Shown here one piece after another: positions 44,759-51,597 of a DNA stretch of 51,597 nucleotides. Within the stretch, counting starts at the first letter, position 1. Every line of letters begins with the position of its first letter. The notes below the pieces were generated by a model that was not told the origin of the DNA, searched no databases, and saw nothing but the letters and a program-made list of their open reading frames with translations. The DNA lies in contig JABDPB010000026.1 in the NCBI GenBank assembly GCA_013042995.1, forward strand, positions 1 to 51,597, in the 5' to 3' direction. A program made the position numbers and the translations under genes. This DNA comes from Ignavibacteriaceae bacterium. Its GTDB lineage: Bacteria; Bacteroidota; Ignavibacteria; Ignavibacteriales; Ignavibacteriaceae.

Positions 44759-46102
44759 CTAATAAATTCGTTTTAACCAGGTGTGAGAAAAGTAGTGCAG
44801 CAAAATTTCGTCAAAGTGAAAGCCCATCTCAGCCATAACGGCAGCACCAATTTGACAAAGACCAACTCCATGTCCCCAGCCCGCACCATGCAGTATAAAC
44901 TTTGATGGAATGTTGTTTCCAACTTTTTCAACAATAAATGCAGAGCTGTACAAATGCGATTTAGAAAGAACTCTTCTTATTTCCAATTCTTTTCCAATTA
45001 CTAATGTTTTTTTAGTTCCAACTATTTTCAAGCGTGATATTCTTGCAGAGTAACCCCTCTCAAGAGGAATAAGATCTGTAATTTCGCCAAAATCAATCTC
45101 CATATTTTCATTAATTATGTGAGCAAGCTCATTCTGTGTGTATTCGATTTTCCATCTGTAAAAATCTTTAGTTTCTCTATCATAGTCTACAAGAATATGA
45201 GAAAGAATTTTGGTGTCCGATGTATTGCAGTATGACGGCGGGTTTCCTAAAATCCATTTTCTTGCATTTTCTTCTTTCGCAAAATCAATTTTATAGATTT
45301 CCGGTTCGTACTTATAATCAATCACTGAAGTTAAATAGTCGTGTTTTACAGCCTCCCAAACATGTTCAAAAGATTCAGATATTCCCCCGCAGCATTTTGA
45401 ATATCTTGTATCACAGATTGAATTATTGCTTAATAGTACAATACCCTTTGTTTGTTCAATTGCGTTGTGAGCACTTTCAGATATTATTTTTGTTACTCCC
45501 TGAAATCTCTGACAATGATCATCAGCGCAAACATCAAACAACTTATGCTCTTCATGGTCGTACCACTTAATTATTTTATTTTCAAGCTGAACAGTAGCTT
45601 TTTGATTTTCTTTTTTTGATATAACTTCATTTACTTTTTCCATTTGTGCTAAAATCCAGCTTCTAGCAACAACTGCCTGGGCTTTTAACAGTTCTATCGA
45701 ACTTTTAGCACTCATTTCTGAAGAGATAACACTTGTTAAATATCTTTCAAGTGGCAGAACATTTATTGCAGCAATCTCATCTTTTTCTTTAACCAGCTTT
45801 AGAGCAAAGTTAAACCGCTGTTTTTCTCTTCGCTCCCAGTGGAATTTTAAACCAATAATTACATCGCGGATTAAAAAAGATTCAGAGATGGGATTTGTTG
45901 GCTGGAAGGTAAGCTGATCTTCAACTTCTATTTTATTTTTTTTGCTTTTGCAAATTAACTTATCATCTTTTACTTCGGCTGTGAATACACCGCTGAATGT
46001 TTCATTATAACCGGTTACATTAAAATCGCCATAAAGTTCAAACTTTATTCTTTTATCTACTAATATTCCAACATTTATCAGGGGTTCTTCGTAAGGTATC
46101 AT
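44759..46102 (-). CDS. SpoIID/LytB-domain protein, no signal peptide
   Basis: 447 residues. The SpoIID domain is clear: PLERYLTSVISSEMSAKSS, LKAQAVVARSWIL, the Cys-rich CDTRYSKCCGGISE, and GAGWGHGVGLCQIGAAVMAE. SpoIID proteins are lytic transglycosylases acting on denuded peptidoglycan glycan chains. The N-terminus (MIPYEEPLINVGILV) has no signal peptide or membrane helix, so the protein would be cytoplasmic unless exported otherwise, odd for a wall enzyme. It is the first gene of the four-gene set. Confidence 0.88.
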   Translation of the reverse strand: MIPYEEPLINVGILVDKRIKFELYGDFNVTGYNETFSGVFTAEVKDDKLICKSKKNKIEVEDQLTFQPTNPISESFLIRDVIIGLKFHWERREKQRFNFALKLVKEKDEIAAINVLPLERYLTSVISSEMSAKSSIELLKAQAVVARSWILAQMEKVNEVISKKENQKATVQLENKIIKWYDHEEHKLFDVCADDHCQRFQGVTKIISESAHNAIEQTKGIVLLSNNSICDTRYSKCCGGISESFEHVWEAVKHDYLTSVIDYKYEPEIYKIDFAKEENARKWILGNPPSYCNTSDTKILSHILVDYDRETKDFYRWKIEYTQNELAHIINENMEIDFGEITDLIPLERGYSARISRLKIVGTKKTLVIGKELEIRRVLSKSHLYSSAFIVEKVGNNIPSKFILHGAGWGHGVGLCQIGAAVMAEMGFHFDEILLHYFSHTWLKRIY

Positions 46103-46340
46103 TTATTAAATTTAATTTGTGCTGCAGGAACTAACTTTTATTAAAACAAGCTAAAATATAGCAATTAGTTTAATTTGATGTGCCCACCCAAATCATTCTC
46201 TAACTTATTATTCTAATATTGAACTTCTTTATTAGCAAGAGTAGAATTCTATCTGGCTTTGGAAGTGGCAGGGTTGAATGATATTTTAGAACGCAAAATT
46301 CAGTTTGATTTACTTAGCGACCAAAATAGTTTAGGAAATT

Positions 46341-46844
46341 GTGACAAAAACAAAATCCATTTCAATTCTACTAGCTTCTTTTTTGATTGTTTTATTTCTT
46401 CTCTCAGCTATAGGAATATTGAGTTTGTCCTTTACAGGTATATTATGCATCCTGTTAATTGTTGCGGGTATAGGACTGGCTTACATAGGGATTGGTGACA
46501 AATCGGATTTTATAGTTTTTTTAGGAACGGTTTTATTTCTTATTGGTGTTCTACTTATAACAAAGTTAAGTTTCAATTTATATTTTGAAAATACTGCTTT
46601 TATATCAATCGTATTACTTATATCTGCAATTGGTTTTATTATGATATATATAAACTCCCCTTTGAGAAAAATATACTTAGTAATAACGCTGGTACTTTTA
46701 TCTTCCTCAATAGTATTGTTCGTGACAAAATCAAAATTCAAACTCGATAGTTTTTTTGAGGCTATTTTGCCCGTTATAAATGTTTATTGGCCTGCAATTA
46801 TTATATTTTTGCTGCTGGTAATTCTACTAAGTAAGGAAAAATAA
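46341..46844 (+). CDS. small five-helix membrane protein
   Basis: 167 residues, start GTG at 46341 with AGGAAA about five bases upstream. About five hydrophobic segments are visible (ILLASFLIVLFLLSAIG at ~10; FLGTVLFLIGVLLIT at ~60; the last at ~150). No conserved motif is recognised; a stress or envelope regulator of the LiaF-like kind is one possibility. It ends 11 bases before the stop of the convergent anti-sigma-like gene. The upstream gap holds no other gene. Confidence 0.7.
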   Translation: MTKTKSISILLASFLIVLFLLSAIGILSLSFTGILCILLIVAGIGLAYIGIGDKSDFIVFLGTVLFLIGVLLITKLSFNLYFENTAFISIVLLISAIGFIMIYINSPLRKIYLVITLVLLSSSIVLFVTKSKFKLDSFFEAILPVINVYWPAIIIFLLLVILLSKEK

Positions 46845-46855
46845 GGGAGGATAAT

Positions 46856-47569
46856 TTAAATCAGATTTATACTTTTATTGGAGCTTTGCAAGTGAGAAAT
46901 TCCTAATCGTTTTTTTAACACATTTATCTCTTCCTGTTTGGAATCGAGGTCACCTGAAAACTTAAAAAACATAAATACAATTAATAGCAACGAAATAACA
47001 AATAGTATTAAAGACAATAGTAACGACTTTTTAATATTTTTCTGAGTTGATTTTATCTCTTTTTCAAAATGCGAATCAATGTAATCCTTGGTCGTCCTTT
47101 CAATTAGTTCCCTATCAACAGAATGTTTAACATTAGTCTGCGGTAATTCTACCTCACCTTCCACAACAGATTCATTTGAAATTTTCTCCTCAACTGGTAG
47201 TTCAATATCGTCTGCGCTCGTTAATTCTAATCCACTATCTTCAATGGATATAGCTTCCCCCGACTCATTAATCAATTGATCTGAAGTTTCGACAGGTTGC
47301 TCAACTGTTGTTTTTTGCTTCTGCTGGCTTTTAATTTCATCCCGCAAATTATATAGCTTTCGGGCAACCTTATCTTTCAATTCCCAGTTTGGTGTTTCAA
47401 TAACGAGTGATGAAGGAATTAGTGCAGCAAGATTTTGAAACTCTCCCAATTCATTCCACGGAAAATTCTCATCTTCAAGCATTAAAGAATTTAATGTTGC
47501 CTGATCATCTTCATTAATGCAACCGATTGCACTTAATTTTAATAACTCTATTTTTTTCTTATTATCCAT
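46856..47569 (-). CDS. single-pass anti-sigma factor-like protein
   Basis: 237 residues. The N-terminal ~75 residues resemble the RskA-type anti-sigma domain (AIGCINEDDQATLNSLM and FPWNELGEFQNLAALIP), without the zinc-binding HxxxCxxC motif. An acidic linker (80-170) leads to one membrane helix (~181-202, LLLSLILFVISLLLIVFM) and a short tail with a coiled coil. It overlaps the ECF sigma gene upstream by 8 bases (sequence AATGGATAA at the junction), a typical arrangement of sigma and anti-sigma genes. Its N-terminal domain is paralogous to that of the TonB fusion at 48310. It would hold the sigma factor at the membrane until released. Confidence 0.8.
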   Translation of the reverse strand: MDNKKKIELLKLSAIGCINEDDQATLNSLMLEDENFPWNELGEFQNLAALIPSSLVIETPNWELKDKVARKLYNLRDEIKSQQKQKTTVEQPVETSDQLINESGEAISIEDSGLELTSADDIELPVEEKISNESVVEGEVELPQTNVKHSVDRELIERTTKDYIDSHFEKEIKSTQKNIKKSLLLSLILFVISLLLIVFMFFKFSGDLDSKQEEINVLKKRLGISHLQSSNKSINLI

Positions 47570-48152
47570 TTTTAACTTCTTCGGTCTCTAATTTTTGCTG
47601 AAGAATACCAAGCGCAAGCAGTAATTTTGATTTTACAGTTGGTAAAGGAATTTTTAACTTTTTGGCTATTTCATTTTCATTCAAGCCTTCGTAGTAAGAT
47701 AGTTCAAGTACGTATCTTTGTGCTTCAGTTAAAGAGTTTATTGTTTCTTTTACCTTATCACCATTATTTAAAATTTGCTCAAGGTTTAGCGGGGTAATTA
47801 ATGTGGAAAGCTTCGGAAGAATAGTTTCATCATCATATTTTTCATCGTCCTCTTTCGGTGCCATGTTCAGCTTTTTTCTTTTTAAAGTATTAATTGCCTT
47901 ATTACGTGCAATTGTAACAAGCCATGTATAAACGTTATTCGTTTTAAATTCAAACTGATCAATTTTTTTCCAGATAATCACAAAGACATCAGAAAGAACC
48001 TCCTCGGCTATTTTTTTATCATTAAGAATTCTATTAATGAGAGTATATAATATCGGAGAATAGCGATCGTATAGCTGCTCAAGAGCCTTAGAATCATAAC
48101 CAGCTACTTTCAGCATCAGTTCACTATCAGAAAGTTTGTTATTCTCAGCCAA
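47562..48152 (-). CDS. ECF sigma factor (copy A)
   Basis: 196 residues, start TTG at 48152 with AAGGA about ten bases upstream. The sigma-2 region is at ~20-90 (LEQLYDRYSPILYTLINR, DVFVIIWKKID, YTWLVTIARNKAINTLKRKK) and sigma-4 at ~130-190 (LTEAQRYVLELSYYEGLNENEIAKKLKIPL as a helix-turn-helix pair, split here only to show the motif end LPTVKSK). It directs RNA polymerase to its own regulon. It is paralogous to the sigma factor at 49682 and has an 8-base overlap with the next gene. Confidence 0.92.
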   Translation of the reverse strand: MAENNKLSDSELMLKVAGYDSKALEQLYDRYSPILYTLINRILNDKKIAEEVLSDVFVIIWKKIDQFEFKTNNVYTWLVTIARNKAINTLKRKKLNMAPKEDDEKYDDETILPKLSTLITPLNLEQILNNGDKVKETINSLTEAQRYVLELSYYEGLNENEIAKKLKIPLPTVKSKLLLALGILQQKLETEEVKNG

Positions 48153-48309
48153 AAATAATTTCCTTTAATGGATAAATTTTCTAGGATAAAACTAAAATTA
48201 TAAGCAGTAAAAAGCAATTTAAGTGCCAAAGTCCCATTAGCTTCAAATTTATCAATAATAGTTATTTTATACCTTTGGAATAGCCTTTTAAATGAGGTGA
48301 GAACTTGTT

Positions 48310-49689
48310 TTAAAGTTTGAAAGTGATAGGTATTGTGATTTTAACCTTTACAGATTTACCTCTTTGTTTACCGGGTTTAAATTTTGTTTGCAACACAGCA
48401 TTTACTGCGGCTTCATCACAACCTAACCCAATCCCTTTTATAACTTCCACTTTAATTACATTACCAGATTCATCAACAAATGCGTTTACCAATACTTTAC
48501 CCTCAAGTCCCGCTCGTTTGGCAATTTCGGGATAAATGATCTTTTTTTGAATTTCTCCGATTCCACCTATTGGTTCAGGCATCTCTTCAACAGCAACAAA
48601 ATAAACCGGTTCTTCTTCTTCAACTTTTTTCTTAGTTGGCGGAGGCTGCTGTTCAGGAGGAGTGCCAGCTAATTGATTTACGTTTTTATTGTCATCTATT
48701 TTTTCTTCTTCAACAATTAAGGGAGCTTCTATAAAATCCGGAGTTTTTGGCGGAGGAGAAACAAGTTTTTGCGAGTTTTTCTCTTTTTGTATTTCAATCA
48801 TTTCTGGCGGAAACTCAGGCTCAGTGTTTTCTTCTTTCTGCACATTTGATTCTTCCGGTTGATTGTTTTCCGTTTCAATTAGTTCAACTTGCTCATTAGG
48901 TTCATCCTGCACAATCAACTCAACCTGCTCAATATTTTCAACTAAAACCACCGGCAGTTGTTCTTTTGGTATTATTCTGCTTTTGGAAATTAGCAACTCT
49001 GTTTCTTTTTCTGCAAGCTGCATTTGTTCTTTAATATCATCATTAAAGAAATTCAAATAGAAAAATCCGAAAGAAGCAAAAACAACTAGAACTAAACTTG
49101 CAGCAATTATATATTTTTTTCTAAAAATTTTTGTCGTAGGTTTTTGTGGTTTAGGATTTTTTACAAACGGAATTTCCTCAAAATCCTCCTCAAGAATTTT
49201 TTCGTCCGCAATAATTTTTAATTCCTTTTTTGTGACAGCAGGTTTCTTCTGAACATCTTTTATTTTTATTAATTTTGATTTCACTTGTTCAAACTCACCT
49301 AAATGATCAACAATTTTCACTTCCGATTTTTTGTTGTCATTTACTTCATCAGGCTCCTCTGCAGTAGTATCTTTGTCTGCCTTTTCTTCATCTTTTTTCT
49401 TTGCAGTTTTTTCTTGCTTATCAGGTAGTTTTGAATTAATCATTGGCGAAAATTTTTCTTGTTTAATTTTTACAATTTCGTTTAATATTTTTTCTTTTAA
49501 ACTCTTTTCAGGTGTCTCCTGGTTAACAACCAGTGAAAGCAGTGCGGCCAGATTTTGATATTCACCCATTTCCTGCCATGGAAAATCTTTATCATTTTGC
49601 ATTGCATGTAAAAGCTCAGAGGAATCTTTTTTGGACATGCTACCCATAGCCTCTAGCGTAACTAAATATAAAAGTGGTGATTTATCCAT
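48310..49689 (-). CDS. TonB energy transducer fused to anti-sigma-like N-terminal domain
   Basis: 459 residues. Residues 1-75 match the RskA-like domain of the gene at 46856 (DFPWQEMGEYQNLAALL). A Lys/Glu-rich linker leads to one membrane helix (~193-213, IIAASLVLVVFASFGFFYL). Residues ~214-360 are a long Glu/Pro-rich periplasmic linker with PPPK and PPTKK repeats, and ~372-459 a TonB C-terminal domain (IYPEIAKRAGLEGKVLVNA, KVEVIKGIGLGCDEAAV). So one protein could reach from a cytoplasmic sigma factor to outer membrane receptors. The start overlaps the ECF sigma gene by 8 bases. No exbB or exbD nearby. Confidence 0.88.
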   Translation of the reverse strand: MDKSPLLYLVTLEAMGSMSKKDSSELLHAMQNDKDFPWQEMGEYQNLAALLSLVVNQETPEKSLKEKILNEIVKIKQEKFSPMINSKLPDKQEKTAKKKDEEKADKDTTAEEPDEVNDNKKSEVKIVDHLGEFEQVKSKLIKIKDVQKKPAVTKKELKIIADEKILEEDFEEIPFVKNPKPQKPTTKIFRKKYIIAASLVLVVFASFGFFYLNFFNDDIKEQMQLAEKETELLISKSRIIPKEQLPVVLVENIEQVELIVQDEPNEQVELIETENNQPEESNVQKEENTEPEFPPEMIEIQKEKNSQKLVSPPPKTPDFIEAPLIVEEEKIDDNKNVNQLAGTPPEQQPPPTKKKVEEEEPVYFVAVEEMPEPIGGIGEIQKKIIYPEIAKRAGLEGKVLVNAFVDESGNVIKVEVIKGIGLGCDEAAVNAVLQTKFKPGKQRGKSVKVKITIPITFKL

Positions 49690-50296
49690 TATATGATTCT
49701 AATGTCCGTGTTTTTTCTAAAAGGATGTCCGTAGCAACTTGCAATTTAGATCTAACAGTCGGTAGAGGAATTTTTAGTTTCTGAGATATTTCATTTTCAT
49801 CTAATCCATCAAAATAAAAAAGCGATAGCACGTAGCGCTGCGCATCAGTTAATCCTTTTATCATTTCCCCGATTTCGTACTTAATCTTTAAAGCATTCTG
49901 CAGCTTAAGCGGATTAATCTTGTTTGAAAGATTTGGAATGATATTATATCTCTCATAATTATCCTCATATTCAGGTAGAATTGTATTCCCGTGTTTTCTT
50001 TTCATATAATCCAATGTCTTGTTCCTTGTCAAAAGCACTAAACCAGTAAAAAGATTTTCTTTATTAAAGTCTTCTATCCTTTTCCAAAAAATCAGGAACA
50101 CTTCAACTAAAATTTTTTCAGCACTTTCTTTATCGGACACGATTTTTTTAATTAGAGAATAAATAGTTGGAGAGTAACGTGCGTACAACTGTTCAAATGC
50201 AAGTGTATCCTGCTCGGCAGCGCTTGCCAGTAATTCACTGTCTGTTAAAGGATTGATTGTGACCAAACCATCAGCCCCATCGGGTTTTTGCATCAT
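49682..50296 (-). CDS. ECF sigma factor (copy B)
   Basis: 204 residues, starting at either of two adjacent ATGs (50296 or 50293). Sigma-2 (FEQLYARYSPTIYSLI, VEVFLIFWKRIEDF, LLTRNKTLDYMKRKHG) and sigma-4 (LTDAQRYVLSLFYFDGLDEN, then KLKIPLPTVRSKL) are complete. It pairs with the overlapping TonB fusion gene downstream, where the anti-sigma domain is found. The paralogue at 47562 lies 1.5 kb away on the same strand. Its regulon is not predictable. Confidence 0.92.
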   Translation of the reverse strand: MMQKPDGADGLVTINPLTDSELLASAAEQDTLAFEQLYARYSPTIYSLIKKIVSDKESAEKILVEVFLIFWKRIEDFNKENLFTGLVLLTRNKTLDYMKRKHGNTILPEYEDNYERYNIIPNLSNKINPLKLQNALKIKYEIGEMIKGLTDAQRYVLSLFYFDGLDENEISQKLKIPLPTVRSKLQVATDILLEKTRTLESYNG

Positions 50297-50418
50297 TGTT
50301 CTCTATTAAGATTTCTTAAAAAAGCTCAATTTTAGTGCCGTATGGAAACTTTATTTGCGATTCATGCTTACACTTCATTTTGTTATTTTTACATTTTGAA
50401 AATTTAATCACGGTAAAA

Positions 50419-51597
50419 ATGACATCGAAAGAAATACGCGATCAGTTTCTGAATTTTTTCAAAGATAAGCAGCATAAAATTGTTCAATCCGCACCTGTTG
50501 TTCCCTTTGATGACCCCACTTTGTTATTTGCAAATGCAGGCATGAATCAATTTAAGGATGTTTTTCTGGGAACAGGAAAGCGTGATTACAAGCGTGCAGC
50601 TGATACACAAAAATGTATTCGTGTAAGCGGCAAGCATAATGATTTGGAAGAAGTAGGTCATGATACTTATCACCATACTTTTTTCGAAATGCTTGGCAAT
50701 TGGTCTTTTGGCGATTATTACAAAGCCGAGGCAATTGAATGGGCGTGGGAACTTTTAACGGAAGACTGGAAACTACCGAAAGAAAGACTTTGGGCTACTG
50801 TTTATAAAGATGATGAGGAGTCTTTTGAATTGTGGAGAACAAAAACTGATATAAACCCAAGACACATTTTAAAGTTTGGAGAAAAAGATAATTTTTGGGA
50901 AATGGGTGACACCGGCCCGTGTGGCCCATGCTCTGAAGTTCATATAAACGTAGGTAATGATTTTGACAATCCAGATTACGTTAATGCTGGCAGTCCTGAA
51001 TGCATAGAAATCTGGAATTTGGTTTTCATTCAGTACAATCGTGATGAATATGGAAAGTTGCACGAGCTTCCATCAAAACATGTTGATACAGGAATGGGTT
51101 TTGAAAGAGTGTGTGCAGTACTTCAAAAGAAAAATTCCAACTATGATACAGATGTTTTTTCTCCTGTAATTGAACAGATTGCCAAACTTAGTGGAATCAA
51201 GTATGATGCTGAAATTTCAGCAAAAGCTGAAGAAGACCGCATTCCGATGCGTGTAATTGCAGACCACATGCGCGCTTTAACTTTTGCAATTGCGGATGGC
51301 GCTGTGCCCGGGAACGAAGGAAGAGGTTACGTGCTTCGCAGAATTTTAAGAAGAGCCGCACGTTACGGAAGAAAAATAAATCTTGTGGAACCATTTCTTT
51401 ACAAACTTGTAGATGTGCTTGTTGAAAATATGGGTGATGTGTTTCCTGAAATAAAGGAAAAACAGGAATACGTAAAAAAGGTTATTAAAGGCGAGGAAGA
51501 AAGCTTCAACGACACGCTTGACCGCGGAATCGAGTTGTTCGAAGAAATAATTGAAAAGCTGAACAAGAAAAAAGAAAAAGTTATTCCCGGCGAAGAA
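50419..51597 (+). CDS. alaS: alanine--tRNA ligase, 3' end beyond window
   Basis: The frame is open from ATG 50419 to the last base, 393 codons, so the C-terminal half (editing and C-Ala domains) lies outside. The start [19 protein letters not shown] is typical. Class II core motifs are visible: [15 protein letters not shown], motif 2 region [33 protein letters not shown], and motif 3 [18 protein letters not shown]. It charges tRNA-Ala. It is divergent from the ECF sigma copy B, with 122 bases between starts. Confidence 0.96.
   Translation, partial: MTSKEIRDQFLNFFKDKQHKIVQSAPVVPFDDPTLLFANAGMNQFKDVFLGTGKRDYKRAADTQKCIRVSGKHNDLEEVGHDTYHHTFFEMLGNWSFGDYYKAEAIEWAWELLTEDWKLPKERLWATVYKDDEESFELWRTKTDINPRHILKFGEKDNFWEMGDTGPCGPCSEVHINVGNDFDNPDYVNAGSPECIEIWNLVFIQYNRDEYGKLHELPSKHVDTGMGFERVCAVLQKKNSNYDTDVFSPVIEQIAKLSGIKYDAEISAKAEEDRIPMRVIADHMRALTFAIADGAVPGNEGRGYVLRRILRRAARYGRKINLVEPFLYKLVDVLVENMGDVFPEIKEKQEYVKKVIKGEEESFNDTLDRGIELFEEIIEKLNKKKEKVIPGEE

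Noticed and set aside
1..51597. CRISPR array, prophage or insertion sequence
   Set aside because: No regularly spaced repeats, transposase, integrase or phage structural genes are visible in the window.

Overview
This AT-rich, gene-dense bacterial window most resembles the Bacteroidota/Chlorobiota/Ignavibacteriota side of the tree, and I favour Ignavibacteriota (inference, no search run). The grounds are the long IspG with an internal insert, the LytTR two-component pair, the TonB-dependent receptor and TonB, many TPR proteins, lipoproteins of a beta-sandwich type, and ClpX, RuvC/RuvA and HU of ordinary bacterial form. I saw no phage, insertion sequence, CRISPR array or tRNA. Two short dispersed repeats of kinds that recur in many environmental genomes are present.

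Layout. 1-5,782 (+): accessory block of three paralogous cytoplasmic TPR proteins (the first cut by the window edge) interleaved with three paralogous lipoproteins, plus a 415-base gap holding a long perfect inverted repeat. 5,792-13,836: cobalamin adenosyltransferase, Tat-exported metallo-beta-lactamase-fold hydrolase, small membrane protein with a MarR regulator, sirtuin, TPR lipoprotein-like exported protein, YhaM-type HD nuclease, hybrid histidine kinase, and a ferredoxin/geranylgeranyl reductase pair. 13,905-24,698: informational core with dnaG, a DJ-1/PfpI protein, ispG, Nif3-like protein, zinc-ribbon coiled-coil protein, RNase P RNA, recJ, yebC, ruvC and ruvA. 24,738-31,122 (-, then +): FAH-family hydrolase, an exported protein of unknown role, clpX, a large exported TPR protein, dxr; rseP follows to 32,495.

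32,676-41,134: LytS-type kinase and LytTR regulator, TonB-dependent outer membrane protein, HU, exported GH13 alpha-amylase-like enzyme and a DUF885 lipoprotein. 41,131-46,102 (-): a compact four-gene set of SpoIID/LytB protein, GT4, GT2 and a HIT/GalT-like protein. 46,341-46,844: small membrane protein. 46,856-50,296 (-): two tandem ECF sigma factor/anti-sigma pairs, in one of which the anti-sigma-like protein is fused through a membrane segment to a TonB C-terminal domain. The window closes with the first 393 codons of alaS.

How the genes work together. Two MEP-pathway isoprenoid enzymes (Dxr, IspG) and a ferredoxin-fed prenyl reductase point to isoprenoid quinone or lipid side-chain metabolism. 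RecJ, YebC, RuvC and RuvA form a recombination cluster without ruvB nearby. The TonB-fused anti-sigma protein is the most unusual find: it could couple outer-membrane energisation directly to an extracytoplasmic sigma factor. The sigma pairs share an identical 8-base overlapping gene junction and the same N-terminal anti-sigma-like domain, so they look like a tandem duplication followed by domain gain.
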